A DNA stretch of 64,000 nucleotides from Gammaproteobacteria bacterium (GTDB lineage: Bacteria > Pseudomonadota > Gammaproteobacteria > Competibacterales > Competibacteraceae), in contig JACKNC010000001.1 of NCBI GenBank assembly GCA_024235095.1, forward strand, positions 310,001 to 374,000, in the 5' to 3' direction. Below the pieces are notes generated by a model. That model searched no databases, had not been told where the DNA came from, and worked only from the letters and a program-made list of their open reading frames with translations. Positions 9,407 to 18,448 of the stretch are shown here, piece by piece. Positions within the stretch are counted from its first letter, which is position 1, and each line of letters starts with the position of its first letter. The position numbers and the translations under genes are program-made.

Positions 9407-10672
9407 ATGACAAAATCCGAATTATTTCGGCTATTGACTTACTCAATGCTTTTTCTTTCCTCAATACAAGGATGTGTGGCGGCTGCTACTTCGGTTAATG
9501 CGGAAATTGGATGTTATGAGGCAGCGCCAGGCACTCCACTAAGAGATCCTGAATTTAACTCTGATAACCTGCTTGCGACTTGGCAAGTGAACCCGGTTCT
9601 AAGAAAAAATGGGCAATTAAAGCGGCCTGGGTGGCTTAATATAACCCCTATCGATCCTGCAACAGGTCTTTTCCTGATGGATCAAACCATTTCATTTTCT
9701 GAAGCAAACCCTACTCGCGTCAATGTCACGAATAACGGGCCAGAGTGGGCCTATAGTCAACGTGGACCTGAAGTTTATTTCACTGCATATACATCAAACC
9801 TGCGAGGCACCCAAATCGGTCGTATTTCAAGGAACTCACTTGGTGAGTGGCAACTTGGCTTTTTACCAGGGAGTAAAAAACTAGCGCGTCCGGAACCTAG
9901 CAAGACTAAAACCGACCCTGCACCTAAAATTTACTATACAAAACAAACCAAAAAATTACCCAATTTTGCATTTGGCGTATTTGGCTGGCGTGAAGATACT
10001 GAGTCCTACATCGATGCTGCGATGAGTGAAGATGCCCGAACAGGAAGATGGCTACCTGATGGCCAACATCTTTTTTACCATAAGCTAGTCGCACAGAATC
10101 CAAGAAGGATTGCGCAACTCTATTTACTGAATGTTAATACTTCGGAAGAGACTCGAATCACCGATGACAATTTACGCTATATCTCGATTGCCGCATGGAA
10201 TGCCCCTGAGTTGGATGGCGCGACAGCACTGCTGTCAACCGTGAGTACGGCTAATGAAGATGAAGTCTATATCAAGGCTTGGCGTCAAGATACTAATGGG
10301 AAATGGATTGATTGGACAGAAATTCATTCATTTATTCCAGAACTCCCGGACTTGGATAGCCCGGAGCCTTTTGTATACAAAGGCCGATCCTATTTGCTTA
10401 TTACTTCGCGCACAGCCCTATCCCAAAATCTAAGCACTGAAAGTGTTATATGGGTTGCAACAATTGATCCTTTATTGCCAAGCGATCAGAGAATTGAGCA
10501 ACAGATTATTAGTCAGGAATACATACCTAATACGATATCAGTAAAAGCAGACCCAGAAGTGTTGATAACTCCCAATGATGAGGTGTGGATTTACTATCTT
10601 GACAAGGGAGTCATCGATATGCCGGATAGTGCGATTGGTTTGATTGTCTGTAATTTCTCTCCTTCACGTTAG
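9407..10672 (+). CDS. secreted propeller-like protein, tandem paralogue 1
   Basis: About 421 residues, with an excellent ribosome site (AAGGAGG, 9393-9399) before ATG 9407. The N terminus is hydrophobic and contains SIQGC, a poor lipobox, so secretion by a normal signal peptide is equally possible. The body has TolB-like blocks: GPEWAYSQRGPEVYF, FGWREDTE, GRWLPDGQHLFYH, WNAPELDG and KADPEVL. These recur in the same order in the next gene, so the two arose by duplication. No catalytic motif is recognised. It lies 27 bases behind the lipoprotein gene and may be co-expressed with it. Confidence 0.68.
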   Translation: MTKSELFRLLTYSMLFLSSIQGCVAAATSVNAEIGCYEAAPGTPLRDPEFNSDNLLATWQVNPVLRKNGQLKRPGWLNITPIDPATGLFLMDQTISFSEANPTRVNVTNNGPEWAYSQRGPEVYFTAYTSNLRGTQIGRISRNSLGEWQLGFLPGSKKLARPEPSKTKTDPAPKIYYTKQTKKLPNFAFGVFGWREDTESYIDAAMSEDARTGRWLPDGQHLFYHKLVAQNPRRIAQLYLLNVNTSEETRITDDNLRYISIAAWNAPELDGATALLSTVSTANEDEVYIKAWRQDTNGKWIDWTEIHSFIPELPDLDSPEPFVYKGRSYLLITSRTALSQNLSTESVIWVATIDPLLPSDQRIEQQIISQEYIPNTISVKADPEVLITPNDEVWIYYLDKGVIDMPDSAIGLIVCNFSPSR

Positions 10673-10703
10673 GAAAACTTAAATTGCTCTCCTTGGAAGA
10701 ACC

Positions 10704-12038
10704 ATGCTAACTTACAATTTCTTTAGCAATAAAATCTCATTTATCCTATTTTTATGCTTTGCAGTGATCAGTCACAAGGCATTTACCCATGAAGATAACT
10801 TCTTTCAAGCACCCTATACATATTCAATTTCTATTAACAACATTGATTCCTTCAAGCCTAAATGCCAGGAAGCCTTGCCGGGTTGGGACATCAAGGACCC
10901 TGAATTTAACCAGGAAGAAATGCTGGCTGTCTGGCGAGTTAGCCCCAGACTCAATCAGGATGGGAGTATAAAAGAAGATGGCAAAATCTATATTACACCC
11001 ATAGATATAGAGACTGGCAACTTCTCTCTGATGGGTCAATTCGAAATTAATGACGCCAATCCTGTTCCACAGAAAAGCGTGATCAATGGGCCAGAATGGG
11101 CAAACAGTCGAAGGGGTTGGGAAATATTTTACTCATGCTACTCAGCCGATTTTAAAACTGTTCGCCTCTGTAAATTGTATCGCCATCAAAATATTTGGCG
11201 GGCTCCTGCATTACCTTCAAGCAAACATAAAGGCATGCGAAATCCCAGTAAAAATGCCCTGGATCCAGAACCGAATCTTTTCTATCAATACTACCAAGGA
11301 ATAATAAGTAAAGGCTCCAGTCTGAAGAAATTATATTTTGGCTGGAGGAAAGATACCGATAACCCTGTTGATATCGAACTATCACAGGATATTGGCCAAG
11401 GTAAATGGATGCCTGATGGAAGAAGGATTGTCCATATTAAAACTTTAATTAATTCAGCGGATGGTAAACGCATTAAGCAACTTGCTATCTACGACCGACT
11501 TACTAACAGCGACCAACTCATGCTCAATGATGGCCGGGAACGGCGTGACCCTTTTGCCTGGAATGCTCCAGAGTTAAATGGACAACCTGCGATTGTTTCC
11601 ATCGTGCAAAATCACCAAACTAATGCGTGGGATGTCGAAGTCTATCGGCAAAATGAGCAGGGAACTTGGGTAATCTGGAATATAATTCCGCCAGTGCATC
11701 AAGATTTTCGGGTCAATTTTAGCCCAGAAGCTTTTGTCTTTAAAGAAAAATCTTATATTTCAATAGTTTCATATATGGGCAGTGACCTAAAGGGGTGGCG
11801 TAATCAACCCAGTATTGTCTGGATTGCCAGCGTCGATCCAAATTTGGAAGAAACACAGCAGATTCGTCACATTGTCAGTCAGGAACAAGATCCATCACAA
11901 ATATCCCGCAAAACCGATCCTGAATCACTGCTTATTCAGGAAGGAGATTCTGCAAGAGTTTACTATGTTGACTTTAGTGTAAACGGTAAAGCAGCCAAAT
12001 TGGTGAATTGTGATACGGGCCTTACAATGCCTGATTGA
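10704..12038 (+). CDS. secreted propeller-like protein, tandem paralogue 2
   Basis: About 444 residues. The N terminus (NKISFILFLCFAVISHKAFT) looks like a signal peptide. It shares with the preceding gene the blocks CQEALPGWDIKDPEFN, GPEWANSRRGWEIF, FGWRKDTD, GKWMPDGRR, WNAPELNG and KTDPESL. The pattern 'PEW...RG...F' then 'WMPDG' is what TolB-type propellers show, but overall identity to a named family is not claimed. The ATG at 10704 follows GGAAGAACC. No enzyme motif is seen. The region is AT-rich compared with genes on either side of the island. Confidence 0.68.
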   Translation: MLTYNFFSNKISFILFLCFAVISHKAFTHEDNFFQAPYTYSISINNIDSFKPKCQEALPGWDIKDPEFNQEEMLAVWRVSPRLNQDGSIKEDGKIYITPIDIETGNFSLMGQFEINDANPVPQKSVINGPEWANSRRGWEIFYSCYSADFKTVRLCKLYRHQNIWRAPALPSSKHKGMRNPSKNALDPEPNLFYQYYQGIISKGSSLKKLYFGWRKDTDNPVDIELSQDIGQGKWMPDGRRIVHIKTLINSADGKRIKQLAIYDRLTNSDQLMLNDGRERRDPFAWNAPELNGQPAIVSIVQNHQTNAWDVEVYRQNEQGTWVIWNIIPPVHQDFRVNFSPEAFVFKEKSYISIVSYMGSDLKGWRNQPSIVWIASVDPNLEETQQIRHIVSQEQDPSQISRKTDPESLLIQEGDSARVYYVDFSVNGKAAKLVNCDTGLTMPD

Positions 12039-12062
12039 ATAAATCATACTTAAGGTAGTTTT

Positions 12063-13346
12063 ATGAAAAAATATTTTATTATATATAGCCTCTTTCAAGC
12101 ATTATTTCTTAGTACGTCGGACCTCTTTGCTAAAAATGATGAAGAAGATTTCAGGTATAAAAATAATAATTTTTTACCCTTATTCGTAGAGATTGTAGGT
12201 CGCTATTCGATGCCTTATTTTTTAAGATGTGACACGGAAGTGATTCAAGCCAGGTTAGGAGAAAATCCTATAGGATTCATCACTTTTGTACGGGATAATC
12301 AGAGCGGAAAAATTTGCCAGAGAACTGGCGAGGTTATGCAGGATGTGTTTGTGAGTCCTCTTGATCCCTACACAGGACTTCCTCTTGAATCTATTCAATC
12401 CAAACATGTTGGATCGAATGAATGCGGTAAGCCAGTGTTATCTGATGCAGAATTCGGCTTGGACTCAGCGAATCGCCCATTATTAGCATATACTTCTGAT
12501 AATGGAGTGCAGCTTGTTCAGTTTCAAGGTGATAATTGGGACACTATTACTTTTGTTAATCAAAAAATTCCTTACTCAGATAAGTGGCAAATTGCAGGTG
12601 AACCTCTCTCTCAACATCTTTCCGAGTTACAAATTGAAGTTCTCACTGATCCTGTTTTACCGGATGCATACAGAACTATGAGTAATGTTGTATGGTTGCG
12701 TATTTCCAGTGATGTTTCTGGAAAAATTAAAAATATTGAAAAAATCCACAAATTCTATTATTGGGATAAAGAGAGTGATCGCACTAGTTTTAAATCCCAT
12801 ATCCATCCTGAAGATCCCACTAAATTTATTCGAGTTGGAAAAAATGGAATTTATGAATTTTCCGATAAGGGCGTCGATTTAGCGCTTATCCATGACAGTT
12901 TCCCGGAGTCAACCATGCGAACATGGCTGATACCTGAGCAGGAATGTATAAGTCTTGGTTTAGCACGTATATCTAATCCCCAAACATGTCCTGCTATTGT
13001 ATTTGGAGACCATACTGAAGGCGATAAATGGAATTTAATAGTAAAGGCCAAACATTTTAATGGTAACTGGGTTGAAATTCTACGGGTTCCCTATAATAAT
13101 ACAATCAGAGTTAACGCAAATATAATCAATCACTTAAATTATCCGCGTTCAGTGATTCTGGTAACAGGAGATGGAGATGCAAGACTTTACTTTCTTGATG
13201 GGTCTCTATTCGTGGTAGAAGACAGCACTGTTCATACAAAAGGATCAGAAATGCTATATTTCTCAGAAAGTCAACTTCTCGTTATTTATTATATAAACGC
13301 CAATACAAGAGAACCACAAGTTATTATGGTGCGTGTTACCCAATGA
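12063..13346 (+). CDS. secreted hypothetical protein, propeller-like
   Basis: About 427 residues beginning MKKYFIIYSLFQALFLSTS, a typical signal peptide ending near LFAKN. The rest has short beta-rich segments such as RPLLAYTSDNGVQLVQF, DVFVSPLDPYTGLPLE and DARLYFLDGSLFVVED, which recall the two preceding genes in layout but not clearly in sequence. Cysteines near CDTE, KICQ, NECG, QECIS and QTCPA might form disulfides. It is the most AT-rich gene of the island and the last gene before a hairpin at 13351. I do not recognise the family. Confidence 0.6.
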   Translation: MKKYFIIYSLFQALFLSTSDLFAKNDEEDFRYKNNNFLPLFVEIVGRYSMPYFLRCDTEVIQARLGENPIGFITFVRDNQSGKICQRTGEVMQDVFVSPLDPYTGLPLESIQSKHVGSNECGKPVLSDAEFGLDSANRPLLAYTSDNGVQLVQFQGDNWDTITFVNQKIPYSDKWQIAGEPLSQHLSELQIEVLTDPVLPDAYRTMSNVVWLRISSDVSGKIKNIEKIHKFYYWDKESDRTSFKSHIHPEDPTKFIRVGKNGIYEFSDKGVDLALIHDSFPESTMRTWLIPEQECISLGLARISNPQTCPAIVFGDHTEGDKWNLIVKAKHFNGNWVEILRVPYNNTIRVNANIINHLNYPRSVILVTGDGDARLYFLDGSLFVVEDSTVHTKGSEMLYFSESQLLVIYYINANTREPQVIMVRVTQ

Positions 13347-13350
13347 ACAA

Positions 13351-13370
13351 CCCCGCAGCAAGCTGCGGGG
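13351..13370. terminator. hairpin between convergent genes
   Basis: Perfect 9-bp inverted repeat CCCCGCAGC / GCTGCGGGG with a 2-base loop, 5 bases after the stop of the upstream plus-strand gene and 24 bases beyond the end of the minus-strand sulfotransferase gene. No run of T follows on the plus strand and only a weak T-rich stretch on the minus strand, so it may act as a transcript-end hairpin rather than a strong intrinsic terminator. Confidence 0.6.
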
Positions 13371-13393
13371 TATGTATCCCGAACGAGAATCAA

Positions 13394-14308
13394 TTACTGA
13401 TACCCCAAGCGCCTTGCCAGCGCCACCGTCGCCGGACTGAATCCCGAACCATCCGCCATCCACTCCAAGGGATCGCTCAAATTGACTTTAGGCGGGGGTC
13501 CCGTTCGTAATCGTGGATCTTCCAAATACTTGCGATTGTTACCGCCACGCGCATTATCCGGTCCCAGAGTGGCGAATGGGGAAATTTCTGGATGCTTCAT
13601 CGCTTCGATAGCTTGAGCATCCATGCGAATATCCAGCCACTCGGCGATCTGCCGTAAATAGCGATCCGGATCGGCCAATAACTGCTCCCCTTGCAGATGA
13701 AGACTCTGCCCGACCGGCAGCCGTTCGGTAAATCGCAAAATGTGCCCATGAACCTTCAGCCAGTTTTCCTCCATCCGACGCCCATCCACCGGCATCCGAT
13801 CCCGTCCTCGTCGGGCGCGCTGTTCCTGGCGCACCTGATATAACGATTTACCGGTGGAACGCGGATGTCGCGATAAATGCAGAAAATGGGCAGTGGGAAA
13901 AATCTGGTATAAACGCACCAAATAGGCGGCTTCCGCACAATTACTGGGACTCTTCTCGACCATCTGGCGTGAACCAAGTTGTGACGCCACATACCAGGCC
14001 AACTCGCGCGTAGTCATCGGCAAACGCTCGCGCAACCATTGCCAGGCGCGTTCGGCAGCCGCCTCGGTTTGTTCGCCATCATGCAACTGGGCCAGCGTGC
14101 GAACCAGACCATGCAAACGGTGTCGATCGCCGGGACCGGCAAAGCGCTGAAACAAACCATCCACCGTGTCGGCCACGAAGAAATTCGTCTCCGGCAATCC
14201 GTATAATTGCGGATGCTGGCCCAACATGCCACACGCCACCGACGAAAAGGAACGGCCCGGACAAAGGATAAAGACCGGATGATGAACGGAATAGTCTGGA
14301 TGACTCAC
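13394..14308 (-). CDS. sulfotransferase family protein (paralogue B)
   Basis: Paralogue of the product at 5380-6267. It shares FILCPGRSFSSVACGMLGQHP at the PAPS loop, MVEKSPSNCAEAAYL in the middle and LHLSRHPRSTGKSLYQVR at the 3'-phosphate site, and ends in a similar way (ALARRLGYQ versus AIARRFGYH). The start is chosen at GTG 14308 because the family match begins there. ATG 14422 in the same frame would add 38 unmatched residues and leave only 23 bases to the divergent gene. The gene faces the propeller paralogue B, mirroring the propeller-sulfotransferase pair at 3876-6267. It would transfer sulfate from PAPS to an unknown acceptor. Confidence 0.78.
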   Translation of the reverse strand: MSHPDYSVHHPVFILCPGRSFSSVACGMLGQHPQLYGLPETNFFVADTVDGLFQRFAGPGDRHRLHGLVRTLAQLHDGEQTEAAAERAWQWLRERLPMTTRELAWYVASQLGSRQMVEKSPSNCAEAAYLVRLYQIFPTAHFLHLSRHPRSTGKSLYQVRQEQRARRGRDRMPVDGRRMEENWLKVHGHILRFTERLPVGQSLHLQGEQLLADPDRYLRQIAEWLDIRMDAQAIEAMKHPEISPFATLGPDNARGGNNRKYLEDPRLRTGPPPKVNLSDPLEWMADGSGFSPATVALARRLGYQ

Positions 14309-14445
14309 TACGACCCCACTTGCAAGGACTCTCTGCGCATCGGGAACAGCGTTTCCCGAAAAAGTTTTATAATCAACTTTACACTTCCAGGGGCGTTGTA
14401 TCACCCATTTTTTGCCACTCATTCCACGATCCGGTCGCTAACTGC

Positions 14446-15708
14446 ATGTCCGCACATTCCTCGTTTCAGTTTCACCCCCTCCCTGCCGAATTACTACCCG
14501 GGACTGGCCGCTGCCTGATGCAGACATCCGCCTGGCATCAGGGCTGGTTATACCTGGGCGTCACCGGCTACCCGGCGGACGCCTACCAACCGGGCAGCGC
14601 TGTCCTCCTGCGTCATCGGTTACGCGCATCCAGTTGGGAGTCGTTGTACGCAAACCCGGTGGAATCGCGCTGGATTATCCAGGCTGGTCAGGCCCGCCGC
14701 TTCCCGCTGGAACTGGGTTGGCAAACATTGACGGTGCTGCCCGGCGCCACACAACCGACGCCCGCGCTGTATGCGCTCCGGTTAGGGCTGCGCACCTCCG
14801 CCCTGTTGCATTCCAGGGATGGCGTTCATTTCGAAGCGCTACCCAATCCAGCTCCCGATGCCGGCCACGGTCCTTTCATCGCGTTACGCGGTTTTTCAAA
14901 TCAGGCGTTCGCCATTCCAGCCAGCGCCGCCCATGATACTGGACGTGAGGGTCCACAGATCTGGGTTAGCGCCGATCCGCTTTCTCAACCCTGGCATCCG
15001 GCCTGCGAACCCGGTTTTGGCAATGCCGGGAATCGCACGCTGGATGGTTTACAGGTCTTCAATGGTCAATTGTATGCCGCCGCCGGTAACTCAACCAATG
15101 GCTTTCAGCTCTGGAAAACTGCGGCCCGCAGCCTGTTGCCTTTGACCTGGGAACCGGTGCTGATCGAAGGCACCCAGCGCTACACGCTCAATCCTCATAT
15201 TGAAACCATGACGGTGTTCAAGGATGCGCTTTACCTGGGCGTCCGTTCGCCTAGCCCTGATCCCAATTGGGAATTTGCGACGTCCGGCGCGGAGATCATC
15301 CGGGTTCTACCCGATGGCCGCTGGGAGCTAGTAATGGGAACCCCGCGCTTTTCGCCGGTTGGCTTGCAAATTCCTCTTTCTACGCACGGTCCTGGTTTCG
15401 GCGACCCGCATCACCGGCGGATTGCCCGGCTGGTCGGGACACCCGATGCGCTTTATGCAGTCATTGATCAAGGCGAAGAGCCGCCTCAAGCTGATTTCAC
15501 TTCCACGCTCGAATCGAAACGGTTCCAACTCTGGAAAACCCGCGATGGCGAGGACTGGCAAATGATTCCACTAGACGCTTTCGGACAACCTGGAGTCACC
15601 TGTTTGCGGGTACTGCAACCGACGCCGTATGGCCTGGTAGTTGCTGGCGACTGGGATTTAAGCCGTCATCCCGAAACGCAACCCGGTATTTGGCTGGAGA
15701 AGAGGTAA
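14446..15708 (+). CDS. propeller-like repeat protein (paralogue B)
   Basis: About 420 residues related to the product at 3876-5372. Shared blocks are GWLYLGVTGYP, HSRDGVHFEALPNP, QIWVSADPLSQPW, NGQLYAAAGNSTNGFQLWKT, TMTVFKDALYLGV, GAEIIRVLPDGRWELVMG and QLWKTRDGEDWQMIP. The spacing suggests a propeller. No signal peptide is evident. ATG 14446 is chosen because the family match starts soon after it; ATG 14518 is an alternative and no strong ribosome site marks either. It is divergent from sulfotransferase paralogue B. The function is unknown. Confidence 0.7.
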   Translation: MSAHSSFQFHPLPAELLPGTGRCLMQTSAWHQGWLYLGVTGYPADAYQPGSAVLLRHRLRASSWESLYANPVESRWIIQAGQARRFPLELGWQTLTVLPGATQPTPALYALRLGLRTSALLHSRDGVHFEALPNPAPDAGHGPFIALRGFSNQAFAIPASAAHDTGREGPQIWVSADPLSQPWHPACEPGFGNAGNRTLDGLQVFNGQLYAAAGNSTNGFQLWKTAARSLLPLTWEPVLIEGTQRYTLNPHIETMTVFKDALYLGVRSPSPDPNWEFATSGAEIIRVLPDGRWELVMGTPRFSPVGLQIPLSTHGPGFGDPHHRRIARLVGTPDALYAVIDQGEEPPQADFTSTLESKRFQLWKTRDGEDWQMIPLDAFGQPGVTCLRVLQPTPYGLVVAGDWDLSRHPETQPGIWLEKR

Positions 15709-15814
15709 CTTTTGTTTCTTTATACCAGCCGCCACATTGATCTGTGATAAGAATCGTGTTGATCACGGCAAGCAACCCACGATCAAGGCGAGCCTGCTCA
15801 ATGATCTGAGTTAC

Positions 15815-16354
15815 CTATGCCGCCGCTGCTAAGCCAAGTCGTCTGCGCACGTTTTCCTTGAAGCGATCCGCCTGCGTCAGGTTCGGCAATACTTGGCTCA
15901 ACGCTGCAAGCGCCGTTTCCACATCGTGAACGCCTACTAGTTGCTCCTCACAAATAAAAGTGGCGATTGGACCGATAAATTCGGCCAACTCTTGCTGTAA
16001 CGCTGTGAGCCTTGACGCTGACAGATGTTGGTCCGATTCTGGCACAGGCGATGTCGAGTCAACGGCGCCTAGGTAGTTCAGAATATCGGAAGTAGCTGGC
16101 AGTGGCGTGCGTAAAGCGGGAATCGGTCCATCGACGAAGCGCAACTTGCCACTGTCCACTTGGGGCAGCAGCTCAAGCGCTTGGTTACCTCGCTTATCGG
16201 AGCAAGCGAGGTATACGATTTCGCCATCTAGTAGATTGAGCTGAACCATCAGCTTAGACTTTGTAATCATGAGCAAACCAGTACGGCGCTCTTGATGCAA
16301 TCGCTGGAGTTCAGTTAGAAACTGCGGTGAGAAGGTTGTTGCTTGCGTCATCAT
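15815..16354 (-). CDS. PATAN/DUF4388-like protein
   Basis: About 179 residues. The N-terminal half (RRTGLLMITKSKLMVQLNLL, DGEIVYLACSDKRG, GKLRFVDGPIPA) matches the pattern of PATAN/DUF4388 domains, small modules found in bacterial signalling and motility proteins. The C-terminal half (LAEFIGPIATFICEEQL, VETALAALSQVLPN, FKENVRRRLGL) is a helical domain that often accompanies such proteins. No membrane segment. A hairpin terminator and about 275 bases separate it from the receptor gene upstream, so it may have its own promoter. The partner is inferred to be the dCache receptor encoded next to it. Confidence 0.62.
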   Translation of the reverse strand: MMTQATTFSPQFLTELQRLHQERRTGLLMITKSKLMVQLNLLDGEIVYLACSDKRGNQALELLPQVDSGKLRFVDGPIPALRTPLPATSDILNYLGAVDSTSPVPESDQHLSASRLTALQQELAEFIGPIATFICEEQLVGVHDVETALAALSQVLPNLTQADRFKENVRRRLGLAAAA

Positions 16355-16589
16355 TAGTTTACTTGGCTAGTGAGTTATTGGGTAGCATCGTCAATTTGGA
16401 GGCATTTTTATACCAGAAATTCCCGGTATCTCAGTTAATCATTGATCTTCAATAAGTTTTTTATGTATATTCAAGATTACATTAAGAAAAATATCATTTA
16501 GATTCAACATGATGTAAAAATAGACTGGGAATTGCTGTTTTTATACAGCCTCTGGCAAGCCAACTCTTTAAAAAGAAAAATCTTCGTCT

Positions 16590-16615
16590 CCCCTCTCCCG
16601 CTTGTGGGAGAGGGG
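16590..16615. terminator. intrinsic terminator-like hairpin
   Basis: Perfect 10-bp inverted repeat CCCCTCTCCC / GGGAGAGGGG with a 6-base loop. TTTT follows on the plus strand. On the minus strand the stem is followed by a T-rich stretch (ATTTTTCTTTTT). It lies just downstream of the minus-strand receptor gene ending at 16631, so it most likely ends that transcript. The same kind of C/G-armed palindrome recurs in other forms in the window. Confidence 0.65.
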
Positions 16616-16630
16616 TTTTCATATAGCTTC

Positions 16631-17716
16631 TTAGGACTTGAGACGCAGGCGCTCAAGCGCCATTTTCAAGCTAACTCCCATACGCTCGATAGCGCGTGCT
16701 AAAGCACCGATCTCGTCATTGCGATCAGTCGCAACAATTGTTTCATTCAATTCGCCTTTGCTAATTTTATTTGCAACTATAGTCAGTTGCTGAATCGGCT
16801 TAGCTAAGCGCTGTGAAAAAAGATAACTAATCGCGATAATTAGAATCAAGCTGAAACCCAACAAGATAAAAGAGTTTCGCTGAACTTCATACAGAGAAGA
16901 AAATGCCTCGTCGTAGTCCTGTTGCACGATCACAGTCCAACCCTGACTAGTCTTTTGGGTATAAGCAATAACACTCTTACCGTCTTCTTCATAGACTATC
17001 AACCCATTATTTGATTGTGAATTATGCAACGCTGGATGTTGGCTAAAATCTTGCAAAGCTTCACGTAAAACTTCGGGCCTGCCATGCGCAATAGCTTTGC
17101 CAGCTTGATCTAGCAGAATAGCAAACCCAGTCTGTCCAATCTTAGCATTCGTAATTGTCTGTGAAATATCCTCCAAGTGCATAGCCATTGCAATCACCCC
17201 CAGTCCTTGCTGCTTGGCATCGGCAATAGAACTGGCCAGAACCAAGGCCGGCTTACCAGAAGTTCTACCTATTAAGACTTGCTGACCTAAAGGCTTACCC
17301 GCTATGACTTCCTTAAAATATTTGCGATCGCCATAATAAGTGGTAGGGTTATCATCACTACGACCGATATTTTGACCATCAGACCGGACAGTAAAAACCA
17401 GATAGGACCATTGATAAGATTCTACGATCGTCTTGAGTACAGGATTTTGCTGAGCCGCATCCATTGAACGAATCGCCTCTAGACGAGAATTTTGCTGCAA
17501 AACCTTGATGTTCATATCCAGCCAGTCGCCTACTTGATTAACCAAACCAGTAGCTGTCTTATTAAAAGTTAAGGCGACTTGATCACCCCAGGTTTCTTTG
17601 GATCGATAGTAATTCAAATACCAAAGACTTCCAAATGGCACGAGTGTTACCATCAGCATGATCGACAAAATCTTGGTAAAAATATTTAATTTTAAAAATG
17701 CAGTCTTCTCTGACAT
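16631..17716 (-). CDS. dCache-HAMP membrane receptor without output domain
   Basis: About 361 residues: cytoplasmic N terminus, a first membrane helix (KILSIMLMVTLVPFGSLWYL), a periplasmic double-Cache sensor (YLVFTVRSDGQNIGRSDD, YYGDRKYFKEVIAGK, LVLASSIADAKQ, GFAILLDQAGKAIAHG), a second helix (FILLGFSLILIIAISYLF), and a HAMP domain (KPIQQLTIVANKISKGELN, DEIGALARAIERM). It stops a few residues after HAMP at LRLKS, so the methyl-accepting, kinase or cyclase output domain expected after HAMP is absent. A terminator-like hairpin follows directly. Either it is a natural adaptor-type receptor or a truncated chemoreceptor. Confidence 0.8.
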   Translation of the reverse strand: MSEKTAFLKLNIFTKILSIMLMVTLVPFGSLWYLNYYRSKETWGDQVALTFNKTATGLVNQVGDWLDMNIKVLQQNSRLEAIRSMDAAQQNPVLKTIVESYQWSYLVFTVRSDGQNIGRSDDNPTTYYGDRKYFKEVIAGKPLGQQVLIGRTSGKPALVLASSIADAKQQGLGVIAMAMHLEDISQTITNAKIGQTGFAILLDQAGKAIAHGRPEVLREALQDFSQHPALHNSQSNNGLIVYEEDGKSVIAYTQKTSQGWTVIVQQDYDEAFSSLYEVQRNSFILLGFSLILIIAISYLFSQRLAKPIQQLTIVANKISKGELNETIVATDRNDEIGALARAIERMGVSLKMALERLRLKS

Positions 17717-18448
17717 CGCATGGACCTCTTGATTTAAGATTGATAGTTAAAAGATTTATTAGTCGATACAGAAGCCAACTTTCTGGAGTCCCTATCACTC
17801 AAGGCTCTATTCTATATCAGTACTATCATTCACTAAATTCTCCAAAATAATGGCAACTGTATTGTACACATGAACCGATGTAACTCTCCATATGATACCA
17901 GTCAAATCGCTGCACAAACCGGTGCTTATCAAAAAGCATTTTATTTTCATAATGATATTCCTTAACTTTTTCATGATGTTTATAATAAGCATTTTTTAGG
18001 CCATTCTAGGAAATGGTATCATGTTTATAGTCAATATTAATTTGATCTGCCCTAGTTATCATATCAAAAATAATTAAAATTAATTACTTATATAAAATAT
18101 CGCCCGCTTGGCGCAAAAGAGGCGCGCTATCCAGCCAACGGCGAGCGCTGTCATGATCTGGCAATATACTAGTCACAAATTTTACTTTTCAAGAGCTCTT
18201 TTCTAGCTATTGGTTCAAAATGAACCACTGTCTATCTCAGATACACCACAAGTAGGGCGCACGAGCGTCATTGTGGTTGAGAGACCCATTCCATTCAATT
18301 GGGTTTAGGCGGATTAACGATGGCGCGTGCTGGATTGCCTGCCCTCTTCCCTGTAGCCAGTCGAAAATAAAAATTTTTTAAAGGGATGATGAAGTTACAT
18401 TCATCAAAATAGCGTAGATTCCCAGAGCAAATTCTGTTCCGGCAGATC
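17717..18448. other. 732-bp AT-rich intergenic region
   Basis: No gene with a credible start and codon pattern is seen on either strand. The left part should hold the promoter of the receptor gene. Small symmetric sites are present: the palindrome AAGAGCTCTT at 18191-18200 and the hairpin GGTTCA-AAA-TGAACC at 18212-18226. About 18110-18160 and 18250-18360 are GC-richer patches that could be remnants of lost genes, but I could not match them to anything. Confidence 0.45.
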
